Positions 34,900-43,768 of a DNA stretch of 47,084 nucleotides are shown piece after piece. The DNA is from CAZJOD01 sp964547525. GTDB taxonomy: Bacteria; Bacillota; Clostridia; JAAYHZ01. The stretch spans positions 1-47,084 of the forward strand of contig CAZJOD010000007.1 of NCBI GenBank assembly GCA_964547525.1. Direction: 5' to 3'. Position 1 is the stretch's first letter. Each line of letters begins with the position of its first letter. The position numbers and the translations under genes are program-made. The notes under the pieces were generated by a model. That model did not search any database. It was not told the origin of the DNA and was given only the letters and a program-made list of their open reading frames with translations.

Positions 34900-36558
34900 T
34901 TATTTCCAGGATCCGGTATCCAAAAACTTTTTCGCATTTATATCTGCTTGTAAAACTATTTCTGTGTCATAATCCATAAGTCTTAAAAGTTGAATGGCGT
35001 TTCTCGTATAAGTCTTACCCGGATACAATTTATAATCAAATTGTATATCATCCTCTGTTATTGTTTCCTGAAAATGATAATTTTTATATATGCCCGCTAA
35101 AATATCGGCAAGTTCCAAGTCGTGAGTCGCAGCCATGCATAACGATCCTTCTTTAAAAAAACGCTTTAATATCTCCGATGACGCTGCTATCCTTTCAATT
35201 GTATTCGTCCCACGTAACACTTCGTCAACGAAACATAAAACATTGCTTTTTTCTAATACCGCATCCAATATTCTTTTTAAGGATTTTATTTCAACTATAT
35301 AGTAGCTTTCGGCCGATATGATATCATCACGAAGTGCCATGGAAGTATACACATTTACAAAGGATCCTGTATATTCCGAGGCACAACATGTACATAGGGT
35401 TTGAGCGAAAATAGCATTTATCGCTACAGATTTTAAAAAAGTGGACTTACCGGAAGCATTAGAACCCGTTAACAAAATGCATTCTCTCATATCTAAATCA
35501 TTTGTTACGGGTTGGTTAATTAAAGGGTGATAAGATTCTTTTAATGTTATATACATTTGATTTGATTGTAAAAATGCAGGAATACACCAACTCGGCAAGG
35601 AATCCCGCAAAGATGCGATTGATATGAACGCATCTATTTCTCCTAACATATTATATAAATCACGAAAAGCGCTTCTTTTTCGTTCTAATAATTTCATAAG
35701 CTTTCCATATGTTATTAATTCGGCTAAAAATAAAGCTTTTATATATTCCACCACAACACTTTGGCTTTCAAAAATTAAGTAATAAATGCTGTTAACTTTT
35801 CGCGATTGGATTCTTTTCAATGCGGTTTTTAAAGGATAACCCTTTAAAACGCTAAAACTTTTCTTATTAATTTTAGTAGTACATTTAAGCAATTCCACAA
35901 TCCATGTTATTATAGATAAGTTTTCCAGTATCTTTCTTCTTCCCATATAATGAGTAATTATGTTAATTATCAATAGACCTGCTACAATCACCCCGAAAAA
36001 AGAGTTTATAAGTAAAAGCAAAGGTGATATTATCAATATAATATCCTGTAATATATATCTTATATTGCTCTCGGCTATTCTTCCGGAGCTTTCAAAAAAG
36101 TATTTCGAAAAATCATACTGTCTGTTTTTGCCATAACAAGACAATAAATACTGAATTTCTATACATTCATTTATGCATTTTGAAAAATCGGATATAATAT
36201 CAATCCTTCTTTTTATTTCTTTCGGGTCTTTGGTAGGACGGCGTAGCAGCAAGTAAAGATACTGTTCCCCACAGACACTCATTGTATGATTGATGCGGTT
36301 GTAAACAACGTCCATATTTAAATCGTTCCAAGTTATATCGTCGATATAAAAATCCGTATCATTGTTCTTTTTTATATTATTAAAATATCCGGCCACAGGT
36401 TCGAAATCTTTTATTTTCTGTTCTAAATTTGATCGGTCTTCTTTTCCCCAAAGATTTGATATGAACATTTTTGTTTTTCTGCGTCTTTTGGATTTTTGGA
36501 CAAAGTACGGTACAAATAGTACTCCTAAGAACAATAGCGTATAAAATAAATATTCCAT
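34900..36558 (-). CDS. Membrane-anchored MutS-like ATPase
   Basis: A 552-residue protein with the MutS-type ATPase domain at its C-terminus: Walker A TGSNASGKSTFLKS, Walker B CFVDEVLRGTNTIER and the ATHDLELA switch. The mismatch-recognition domains I and II of MutS1 and the Smr domain of MutS2 are absent. The N-terminus has a membrane helix (LFYTLLFLGVLFVPYFV), and a hairpin of two more helices lies at about 170-205 (IILIISPLLLLI, VIVAGLLIINIITHY). It belongs to the family of membrane MutS-like proteins, whose role is not established; ordinary mismatch repair is doubtful. AGGAGGT is 13 bases from the ATG, an unusually long spacing. Stands alone. Confidence 0.83.
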   Translation of the reverse strand: MEYLFYTLLFLGVLFVPYFVQKSKRRRKTKMFISNLWGKEDRSNLEQKIKDFEPVAGYFNNIKKNNDTDFYIDDITWNDLNMDVVYNRINHTMSVCGEQYLYLLLRRPTKDPKEIKRRIDIISDFSKCINECIEIQYLLSCYGKNRQYDFSKYFFESSGRIAESNIRYILQDIILIISPLLLLINSFFGVIVAGLLIINIITHYMGRRKILENLSIITWIVELLKCTTKINKKSFSVLKGYPLKTALKRIQSRKVNSIYYLIFESQSVVVEYIKALFLAELITYGKLMKLLERKRSAFRDLYNMLGEIDAFISIASLRDSLPSWCIPAFLQSNQMYITLKESYHPLINQPVTNDLDMRECILLTGSNASGKSTFLKSVAINAIFAQTLCTCCASEYTGSFVNVYTSMALRDDIISAESYYIVEIKSLKRILDAVLEKSNVLCFVDEVLRGTNTIERIAASSEILKRFFKEGSLCMAATHDLELADILAGIYKNYHFQETITEDDIQFDYKLYPGKTYTRNAIQLLRLMDYDTEIVLQADINAKKFLDTGSWK

Positions 36559-36831
36559 AAAAAAGTTTATACCTCCTGAAGTTAATAAATAACTACTGAA
36601 AGGAAAAGTATGTATTTAAATTGATATCTTACAATTTATTTCATCACATTAAGTAAAAATATATAACTAAAATGTGTATGCGGCATACAATAATTTATCT
36701 TTAAAGTAGAATTATATATTTTTATACTACATTAAAACTATCATCAAATCAATGCTCTGAGAAACTATGTCAAATTTATTTCTGATATATAAAAAGTGCT
36801 ACAAAAGTGATATAAAATGATTATAAATATA

Positions 36832-37113
36832 GTTTCAAATTGACATTTATAATTCGCGGTGCTATGATATACAAGATGTGTTAAAAACATGTATCAATGG
36901 GCTTAGACATATCAACGCTATCATACTTGTACAGCCAAATGACGATACAAAAATGATCGGACCGCATGAATTACAATATTTATCGGGCCTTTAGATATGA
37001 AGAGGTACATACATGATCAAACCAAATATATGTATATGTCTGCAACATACTTTAGACAGGTATATGAATATTATCCGATACCCGGTTCTTCGTTATTCAA
37101 AACTACAGTTTAA
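36832..37113 (+). pseudogene. Decayed AraC-family regulator fragment (tentative)
   Basis: No intact gene is found between 36559 and 37140. Two short plus-strand frames read like one broken protein. Frame one (to a TAG at 36991-36993) gives GLRHINAIILVQPNDDTKM then IGPHELQYLSGL. The next frame continues at once with DMKRYIHDQTKYMYMSATYF then RQVYEYYPIPGSS, ending at 37113. The second part resembles the AraC helix-turn-helix pattern (MS-x-YF-R-x-F-x-x-Y-x-G). A frameshift at about 36990 and missing ends indicate decay. The family call is from eye only; the rest of the spacer (36559-36830) shows no gene, only a 13-nt palindrome GTATGCGGCATAC near 36678. Confidence 0.4.
36840..36868 (+). promoter_or_regulatory. 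Candidate promoter upstream of ABC operon
   Basis: TTGACA (36840-36845), 17 bp, TATGAT (36863-36868) is close to consensus. It lies inside the tentative pseudogene and would give a leader of about 265 nt, so its use is uncertain. Confidence 0.4.
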
Positions 37114-37140
37114 TAATCGCAAAAGAAAGGTCGTGATATT

Positions 37141-39420
37141 TTGAAAGCGGGAGATTTGCTACCTACATATTTAGATTCCGAGTTAAAATCCCAAAATATA
37201 AATAAAGAGGATGTACTATATGCAGTACCCTCCGATTTGGATAACTACGGTTATTTTAGTGAAAATTGGCTTATTTTAACAAAGGAAAAGTTAGTAATAT
37301 TGTCAGGCACTTCGTTTGAAAGAAAAAAAACAGGTAAAAAACGTACTGATACAGATATAAACTTCACTCTAAAAGGAGTGATAGAGTACCTTGTATCCGA
37401 TGTAAAGAAAATTATTATCAACGATATGGTTTCAGGTGGAGTATTGATTGCATCAATAAATGAAACTGAACAAATGTTGTGTCGTTTTACAGCGTCAAGG
37501 CAGAAAGATTTCGGCACCTTGGCTAAAATTCACGGGAAATTGGTAAACGGGGAAGAAATAAATTACGAAGAAATAATGCACGAACAAAGTAAAAACGTTT
37601 GCCCTAAATGTGGTAGATATTATCCTGATTCAGCCAGAAAAGTGTGCCCTAATTGTATGGATAAACGCTCTGTATTTATCAGAATACTGTCATTTATGGG
37701 CAACTATAAATGGAAGGTGGTTTTGCTGTTGGCTTTTATGCTGACAAGTGCGGCGGCAAACATATTCAGACCTTATCTAAGCGGTAATATTCTGTTTGAC
37801 GAGGTTCTTGCACAAGGCGGTAAATATTACGGAAAAATCGGGCCGGTTGTATTAATGATTGCAGGAGCACAATTGATGTTTTTACTTTTCTCTATTATAC
37901 AAGGAAGAATTAACGCATTTGTATCTACTAATATTATATATGATATAAAAGTCAAAGTGTTTAAAGCTATGCAGGAATTGTCCATGAGCTTTTTCAACAG
38001 CAAAGAAACAGGCGGCCTTTTAACCCGCGTAAACAATGATGCCATGCGCTTGACACATTTTTTTCACGACGGAATGCCTTATGTTGTAGTTAATACCTTC
38101 GTGCTTATAGGAACACTTGCCGTAATGCTGTCAATGAATGCAAAGCTGACATTGCTTATATTATTGCCGGTACCAATTGTAATGTATATATCAAAAACAA
38201 TTTTCCCCCGATTAAATACTTTACATACGAAAAGACACAGGGCTATAAGGTATTTAAATGCATTGACCAATGACACATTGACAGGATTTCGTGTAGTCAA
38301 AGCATTTGGAAAAGAAAAAAACGAAATAAAAAGATTCGGTAATGCCAATGAGTACTTTACCAATTCGGTTGTAAATATTTCCACTTTTGCATCCACCGCA
38401 TTCCCTATTATGCATCTTTTAGTTAGTACCGGTACTTTGATTATATGGGGATTCGGAGGATATCAGGTAATAAAGGGAAATATGACATTCGGTAGTCTTA
38501 TCGCTTTCAATATGTATCTGGGAATGTTGTACCAACCCATACAATTTATGTCGGATATAGTAAACTGGTGGTCGGATACAATGACTGCAGGCCAAAGAAT
38601 TTTCGAAATATGTGATGCGATACCGGATATTTATGAGATTGAGAATCCAAAGCCTCTGAAAGCGGTTCTTGGACATATACAATTAAAAAACATTACTTTC
38701 AGTTATCAACCGAACAAACCGGTTATACATAATATTAATATTGATATACAGCCGGGTGAAACCATCGGTTTGGTGGGAAAATCCGGTGCGGGTAAGTCTA
38801 CACTGGCAAACCTTATAACACGTCTGTATGATGTGGAAGAGGGTGAAATTATAATAGACGGTATAAATATCAAGGATTATTCCCTGGAAGATTTACATAC
38901 AAAAGTAGGTATGGTTATGCAGGATACATTCCTTTTTGCGGGAACGGTCGCTGAGAATATATCCTACGGACAACCGGACGCAAAAATTGCCAATATAATT
39001 AAAGCGAGCATAGCCGCAGGAGCACATGATTTTATCATGAAACTACCTGATAAATACGATACATTGATAGGAAAAGACGGTCAGGATTTATCCGGAGGAG
39101 AAAGACAAAGATTGTCAATAGCTCGAACCATACTGCATAATCCCGATGTTTTGATTTTGGATGAAGCCACCGCATCGGTGGATACCGAAACTGAAATTAA
39201 AATTCAAAACGCATTGGATATGCTCATAGAAAATAAAACTACCATTGTTATTGCCCATAGATTATCCACCTTGAGAAGCGCTAACAGAATTCTCGTATTG
39301 GATAACGGTAAAATTATCGAATCGGGATCACACAATGAGTTGTTAGATTTGAAGGGTGAATTCTACAGTATGATGGAATCACAAAGGAAGGCTCTTGAAA
39401 TTGGAGGTGTCATTACATAA
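37141..39420 (+). CDS. ABC exporter half-transporter with N-terminal PH-like domain and zinc ribbon, subunit 1
   Basis: A 759-residue fused permease-ATPase. Unlike usual exporters it has about 170 residues before the membrane domain: a beta-rich PH-like region (VLYAVPSDLDNYGYFSENW onward) and a zinc ribbon, C154-PKC...CPNC. Six transmembrane helices follow (about 185-470), then the ATPase with Walker A GKSGAGKST, signature LSGGERQRLSIA, Walker B VLILDEATASVD and the H-loop AHRLS, all intact. It starts with TTG (GAAAGG upstream), as does subunit 2. The stop overlaps the DUF1854 start by one base. The transported substrate is unknown. Confidence 0.9.
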   Translation: MKAGDLLPTYLDSELKSQNINKEDVLYAVPSDLDNYGYFSENWLILTKEKLVILSGTSFERKKTGKKRTDTDINFTLKGVIEYLVSDVKKIIINDMVSGGVLIASINETEQMLCRFTASRQKDFGTLAKIHGKLVNGEEINYEEIMHEQSKNVCPKCGRYYPDSARKVCPNCMDKRSVFIRILSFMGNYKWKVVLLLAFMLTSAAANIFRPYLSGNILFDEVLAQGGKYYGKIGPVVLMIAGAQLMFLLFSIIQGRINAFVSTNIIYDIKVKVFKAMQELSMSFFNSKETGGLLTRVNNDAMRLTHFFHDGMPYVVVNTFVLIGTLAVMLSMNAKLTLLILLPVPIVMYISKTIFPRLNTLHTKRHRAIRYLNALTNDTLTGFRVVKAFGKEKNEIKRFGNANEYFTNSVVNISTFASTAFPIMHLLVSTGTLIIWGFGGYQVIKGNMTFGSLIAFNMYLGMLYQPIQFMSDIVNWWSDTMTAGQRIFEICDAIPDIYEIENPKPLKAVLGHIQLKNITFSYQPNKPVIHNINIDIQPGETIGLVGKSGAGKSTLANLITRLYDVEEGEIIIDGINIKDYSLEDLHTKVGMVMQDTFLFAGTVAENISYGQPDAKIANIIKASIAAGAHDFIMKLPDKYDTLIGKDGQDLSGGERQRLSIARTILHNPDVLILDEATASVDTETEIKIQNALDMLIENKTTIVIAHRLSTLRSANRILVLDNGKIIESGSHNELLDLKGEFYSMMESQRKALEIGGVIT

Positions 39421-39944
39421 TGATGGAATTAAAAAAAGATGAAGGTTTACAAGAATATACCGAATTAAAGTACATTGATTTAAAAGCGGCTCGTTTTGAA
39501 AAGACGATAGGTGGTTTCTTATCTCTTAAGATTGCAGATAAAGAATACAAGAGAATTAATGTACACAGAACATTTCCGTTTACCAATCCGGATCTGTACA
39601 TATCGGTTAGCGACGAAGATAAAAAAGAAATCGGTTTTATATCCGACTTAAACCTTTTAAAAAGTGAATACAAAAAATTAATAGAAGATGAACTGGGAGT
39701 GAGGTATTTTACTCCTGAGATAACTAAAGTTATCAATATTAAAGAGGAATTCGGATATTATTATTGGGAAGTGGAAACCGACGCAGGGCATCGTAAATTC
39801 ACAGTACAAAGCGGTCATAATAATATGAAAACTTTAAACGATATTCAACTTTTAATTGTAGACGTAGACGGAAATCGATACAAGATGAGTGATGTTAACA
39901 GTATGGAAAGCAAACACCTTAAAGTTATAGGTGCGCTTATCTAA
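39420..39944 (+). CDS. DUF1854 domain-containing protein
   Basis: A 174-residue cytoplasmic protein matching DUF1854: YTELKYIDLKAARFEKTIGG, VHRTFPFTNPDLYISV, EIGFISDLNLL and RYFTPEITKVINIKEEFGYY. No enzyme motif is visible. The start shares a base with the stop of ABC subunit 1, with GGAGG 12 bases upstream, so coupling of translation is likely. It stands between two ABC half-transporters that carry related N-terminal domains. From memory, DUF1854 and similar ABC proteins have been annotated near cyanophycin genes in other bacteria; no cyanophycin gene is in this window. A regulatory or adaptor role in the transporter is inference. Confidence 0.85.
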   Translation: MMELKKDEGLQEYTELKYIDLKAARFEKTIGGFLSLKIADKEYKRINVHRTFPFTNPDLYISVSDEDKKEIGFISDLNLLKSEYKKLIEDELGVRYFTPEITKVINIKEEFGYYYWEVETDAGHRKFTVQSGHNNMKTLNDIQLLIVDVDGNRYKMSDVNSMESKHLKVIGALI

Positions 39945-39971
39945 GCCGAATTCAATTGGAGGTGTGTGCAT

Positions 39972-42155
39972 TTGAAGCTTATATACGAGCTCCCTATGGA
40001 AATCAGGCAAAAATATCCTGATATGCTTCTCGGGAAAACAATACTTTATTGTTTACCTGTTGATTTGAATATACAAGGCATATTTAAAGACGGATGGATT
40101 GCCGTTACACAAGATTACATATTACATTTTATGGAGGATTGCGAACCGAAAGTTTTTGTTATAAAAGATTTCGAATCCTTTGAAAGTACCTCCGAAACAG
40201 GCAACGGTATATTAATCGGTCGAAAAAACGACGGTGAAAACTATATACTTGCCCGTTTTTCAATGAGGTATGTACCCAGATACAAATTTATAGCACGTGC
40301 TTTAAATCAGATACTGACATTAGGATGTGCAAAAGTAGTATCAACCGAGGAAGATAATGTCTGTTCAAAATGCGGCAGAACTTTCGCACAGGGAACCACC
40401 TTTTGTCCCGCTTGTATCAACAAAACGGCTATGTTTAAAAAGCTGTTTAAAATAGCATCCGCTCGTTGGTATTTGTATGTCATCGTAACAGGGGTATTTA
40501 TAGCAATTACGGTTTTAAGGTTGATTAATCCCGCAATTTCACGTGATTTGATAGACAATTATATAAAACCTCAAAACCCTGATACTATAGGTATGCTAAA
40601 ACTTGTCGGATTTATGGCTCTGATTATGGTCGGCAACTCTTGCCTTACGATAATACGCGGTCGTACCATGGCAAAAGTTGGAGCACACATGTCGAAGGAT
40701 CTGCGACAAATGGTATATGAAAAGATCCAATCCTTGTCTTTAGGATATATTGGCAAAAGAAAAACAGGAGATTTAATGAACCGTATTACGGGAGATACCG
40801 ACCGTATTTCAAACTTCATGGTTCATATGGCACCTAATGTCATTAACGAATTTATGACTATGTTCGGTGTCATGATTGTAATGTTTACATTCAATTGGAA
40901 ACTTGCTATTATTGTTTTAATACCTGTTCCTGTCATTATAATTGCGGTAAGGATGTTTAGGAAATTCATCCGAAACCTTTACAGAAAACAATGGCATCAA
41001 AGTGATAAAGCTAATTCGTTGTTACAGGATATAATAAGCGGTATTCGCGTCGTAAAATCATTCGGCAAGGAAAAGTATGCAATAGACCGCTTTAAACAGG
41101 AAAGCAAAAAACTTGCCGATATTACTGTATATAATGAAAAAACATGGCAGACTTTGTTCCCCGGACTTATGTTCATAATGGGATTGGGGAGCTTCTTTAT
41201 AATGTATTTCGGTGGTAGATTAGTTCTTGAAGAGACCATGCAGGTTGGTGAACTGGTACAGTTCACACAATACGCAGCTATGTTATACGGTCCTTTACAT
41301 TTTATAAGTTTCTTTCCTAGAGCCATATCGGAGGTCGCAACCTCAACCGAGAGAATATTTGATGTCATAGAGCAGGAACCGGACGTAAAAGATTCTGATA
41401 CGCCTGTAAAACATGATATTACAGGCGAGATAACATTTGATAATGTAACCTTCGGATATCAATCTTACGAGCCTGTATTGGAAAATATGGACGTAGTAAT
41501 TAAACCCGGTGAAATGTTAGGCTTGGTAGGTCATTCCGGAGCGGGAAAATCTACATTTATCAATTTGGTGATGCGTTTATACGATGTAGACGAAGGATCC
41601 ATAAAAGTGGACGGTATAGACATTCGTAGTATCTCAAAAGAAGACCTTAACAGACAGATAGGAGTCGTTTTACAAGAAACATTTTTGTTTTCCGGTTCTA
41701 TATTGGAAAATGTACGTTACTCCAAACCGGACGCAACTTTGGAAGAAATCATGATTGCTTGCAAACTTGCCAATGCACACGATTTTATCGTTAAGTTCCC
41801 GGACGGATACGATACGATAGTCGGTGAAAGAGGACACAGGGTATCAGGTGGTGAAAGACAAAGAATTGCAATAGCACGGGCTATACTGTCAAACCCGAGA
41901 ATACTGATTCTGGATGAAGCCACATCCTCACTTGATACGAATACAGAGCAAAAAATACAGGAAGCTTTAGGCAGACTTATAACCGGACGTACCACCATTG
42001 CAATAGCTCACAGATTGTCTACTTTGAAAAATGCAAACAGACTGATGGTAATTGACAAAGGAAGAAAAGTTGAGTTAGGCACACATAAAGAACTTATGGA
42101 ACTAAAGGGTATATATTACCGCCTGGTATCAGCTCAAACTAGAATGTCCGAATAG
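39972..42155 (+). CDS. ABC exporter half-transporter with N-terminal PH-like domain and zinc ribbon, subunit 2
   Basis: A 727-residue partner of the protein at 37141, with the same layout: PH-like region (TILYCLPVDLNIQGIFKDGW), zinc ribbon C131-SKC...CPAC, six membrane helices, then Walker A GHSGAGKST, signature VSGGERQRIAIA, Walker B ILILDEATSSLD and AHRLS. Both ATPase sites of the predicted heterodimer look complete, unlike many heterodimeric exporters with one degenerate site. I chose the TTG at 39972 because GGAGGT (39958-39963) is eight bases upstream; the GTG at 39966 is too close. A terminator follows at 42190. Confidence 0.9.
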   Translation: MKLIYELPMEIRQKYPDMLLGKTILYCLPVDLNIQGIFKDGWIAVTQDYILHFMEDCEPKVFVIKDFESFESTSETGNGILIGRKNDGENYILARFSMRYVPRYKFIARALNQILTLGCAKVVSTEEDNVCSKCGRTFAQGTTFCPACINKTAMFKKLFKIASARWYLYVIVTGVFIAITVLRLINPAISRDLIDNYIKPQNPDTIGMLKLVGFMALIMVGNSCLTIIRGRTMAKVGAHMSKDLRQMVYEKIQSLSLGYIGKRKTGDLMNRITGDTDRISNFMVHMAPNVINEFMTMFGVMIVMFTFNWKLAIIVLIPVPVIIIAVRMFRKFIRNLYRKQWHQSDKANSLLQDIISGIRVVKSFGKEKYAIDRFKQESKKLADITVYNEKTWQTLFPGLMFIMGLGSFFIMYFGGRLVLEETMQVGELVQFTQYAAMLYGPLHFISFFPRAISEVATSTERIFDVIEQEPDVKDSDTPVKHDITGEITFDNVTFGYQSYEPVLENMDVVIKPGEMLGLVGHSGAGKSTFINLVMRLYDVDEGSIKVDGIDIRSISKEDLNRQIGVVLQETFLFSGSILENVRYSKPDATLEEIMIACKLANAHDFIVKFPDGYDTIVGERGHRVSGGERQRIAIARAILSNPRILILDEATSSLDTNTEQKIQEALGRLITGRTTIAIAHRLSTLKNANRLMVIDKGRKVELGTHKELMELKGIYYRLVSAQTRMSE

Positions 42156-42189
42156 TATATAGGTATTTGGTTAAAAAAACACAATTAAT

Positions 42190-42233
42190 AAGAATGTCTT
42201 GATTGAAAATTAGAAAACAAGACTTCTTTTTTT
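42190..42233 (+). terminator. Terminator of the ABC-DUF1854-ABC operon
   Basis: GTCTTG pairs with CAAGAC across a 16-base AT-rich loop, extended by AAGA/TTCTT with a small bulge, and followed by seven Ts. It lies 35 bp after the last stop. Confidence 0.7.
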
Positions 42234-42346
42234 GCCAATTTTAATCATATTCTAATTTACGTCTTATTGTTTATTAATATTGCCGGGTTATTATATAAAT
42301 AACAAAACAAAAATAAAACAAAAATAAATTTAAGAGGTGTTTGAAA

Positions 42347-42829
42347 ATGATTACAATGGAAATGATCGACCAGTTCAGAAAAAGAACAAACTGCAGCTAT
42401 CAAGAAGCAAAAATGTATCTTGAAAGAAACAATGGAAACCTAGTGGATGCTATAGTTGATTTCGAAAGAACACATAGTAAAATAAATTTCGAAGAAAAAA
42501 GCTCAAAGTTAAAAGATTTCTTTGCTAAAGCATACCGCACAAGATTTATAATCGAAAATAAAGGAACTACAATACTTAATTTATCGATACTTTTCTTAGC
42601 ATTGTTTGTACTATTTACAATACCTGCTCTTCCTATTATAATTATCAGTATGGTAATAGCTTTATTATTAGGATATAAATTTAAGATAGTTAAACATACA
42701 GGATCCAATGTTGATATTAATAAGTTTTTCTCCGATGTAACACAAAATACAAAAAACGGAACCCCGTATAATCCGAACAACGGACAAAACAACAATAACG
42801 ACAAATCAGACGAATATACCGTTGAATAA
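42347..42829 (+). CDS. DUF4342 protein with UBA-like domain and membrane hairpin
   Basis: A 160-residue protein. Residues 1-45 look like a UBA/TS-N three-helix domain (MIDQFRKRTNCSYQEAKMYL, NNGNLVDAIVDFE), as in translation factor EF-Ts. After a charged linker come one long or two short membrane helices (about 75-110, ILNLSILFLALFVLF and IIIISMVIALLLGY), then a hydrophilic, asparagine-rich tail (YNPNNGQNNNNDKSDE). This matches DUF4342, whose function is unknown. AAGAGGTG lies seven bases before the ATG at 42347, which is preferred to the TTG at 42341. It is a single gene between the ABC operon and the two-component system. Confidence 0.8.
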   Translation: MITMEMIDQFRKRTNCSYQEAKMYLERNNGNLVDAIVDFERTHSKINFEEKSSKLKDFFAKAYRTRFIIENKGTTILNLSILFLALFVLFTIPALPIIIISMVIALLLGYKFKIVKHTGSNVDINKFFSDVTQNTKNGTPYNPNNGQNNNNDKSDEYTVE

Positions 42830-42890
42830 GTTTAATTACTGTATGTCACAGTTGCCTGACAACATAAAAGCAAATAAAAAAGTCTCCCCG

Positions 42891-42922
42891 TATAATGGCA
42901 TATGTCACAATAGACATATGCC
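42891..42922 (+). promoter_or_regulatory. TATAAT directly followed by a perfect inverted repeat
   Basis: TATAAT (42891-42896) is followed at once by GGCATATGTC, a six-base loop and GACATATGCC (42897-42922). No good -35 is present. It could be an operator, or simply the terminator of the DUF4342 gene, since ATTTTATA follows. Confidence 0.4.
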
Positions 42923-43044
42923 TGATTTTATAAATAAAAATAGTATAGCCTATAACTTTCCTTGTGGTTGTAGACATCGGGGAACTAAATGCGAACTTTA
43001 TTCCGGGTAATTTTTTACACATTTAAGTTCATATGATTTTGTAT

Positions 43045-43050
43045 TATAAT
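43045..43050 (+). promoter_or_regulatory. -10 element of the two-component operon
   Basis: TATAAT at 43045-43050 lies 32 bp before the response regulator start; the -35 is weak (TTTAAG at 43022-43027). It overlaps an in-frame ATG at 43049, so that ATG is not the start. Confidence 0.5.
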
Positions 43051-43081
43051 GTACAAGATACATATTAATCGAGGTATAAAG

Positions 43082-43768
43082 ATGAAGTATAATATTTTAA
43101 TTGTTGAGGATGAACAGAAAATTGCAAGATTTCTACAGCTCGAACTGGAACATGAGGGGTATACGGTAAAGGTTTCTTACGACGGTCTATCGGGCTATGA
43201 AGCCGCCTTAGATCCGTCAACCGATCTGGTTATTTTGGATCTGATGCTACCCGGTCTCAGCGGAATAGAGGTTTGCAGACGTCTTAGGAAAACTTCTCAG
43301 GTTCCTGTTATTATGTTGACCGCTAAAGACGATGTATCGGATAAAGTAATGGGTTTAGACATGGGAGCCGATGATTATTTGACAAAACCTTTTGCCATAG
43401 AGGAGCTTTTGGCTCGTATAAGAAACGCACTAAAGCGTGCTAAACCTAAAATCGAACCGGTGGTTGATAGAATACTGTCCAAAGGCGATTTAAAATTAAA
43501 TCCGGATACAAGAATCGTAAAATATCAAGGACATATCATTGAACTGTCCAAAACAGAATTCGATCTTTTGGAATATTTAATGAATAATAAAAATATAGTT
43601 TTGTCCAGAGATAGATTGTTAGAAAGCGTATGGGGTTATAATTATGTAGGAAATACAAACATAACAGATGTATACATCAAATATTTAAGAGATAAAATCG
43701 ATAATAAATTTAATATATCTATTATAGAAACTGTCAGAGGGGTAGGTTACAAAATCGCCGATGAATAG
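43082..43768 (+). CDS. OmpR/PhoB-family response regulator
   Basis: A 228-residue transcription factor: receiver domain (phosphoacceptor D53 in LVILDLMLPG, acidic pair ED near residue 10, K in DYLTKPF) and a winged-helix DNA-binding domain (LSKTEFDLLEYLMNN, NITDVYIKYLRDKID, VRGVGYKI). It is phosphorylated by the histidine kinase encoded directly downstream, whose start overlaps its end by eight bases. The start at 43082 follows GAGGT and lies after the proposed promoter. The regulated genes are unknown; nothing in the window is a clear target. Confidence 0.95.
   Translation: MKYNILIVEDEQKIARFLQLELEHEGYTVKVSYDGLSGYEAALDPSTDLVILDLMLPGLSGIEVCRRLRKTSQVPVIMLTAKDDVSDKVMGLDMGADDYLTKPFAIEELLARIRNALKRAKPKIEPVVDRILSKGDLKLNPDTRIVKYQGHIIELSKTEFDLLEYLMNNKNIVLSRDRLLESVWGYNYVGNTNITDVYIKYLRDKIDNKFNISIIETVRGVGYKIADE

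Noticed and set aside
36978..37144. Riboswitch in the leader of the ABC operon
   Set aside because: No known aptamer pattern was recognised, and the stretch is better explained as a decayed protein-coding gene.
42822..43010. 62-codon open frame upstream of the response regulator
   Set aside because: It overlaps the end of the DUF4342 gene and spans the perfect inverted repeat at 42897-42922; no ribosome site supports it.
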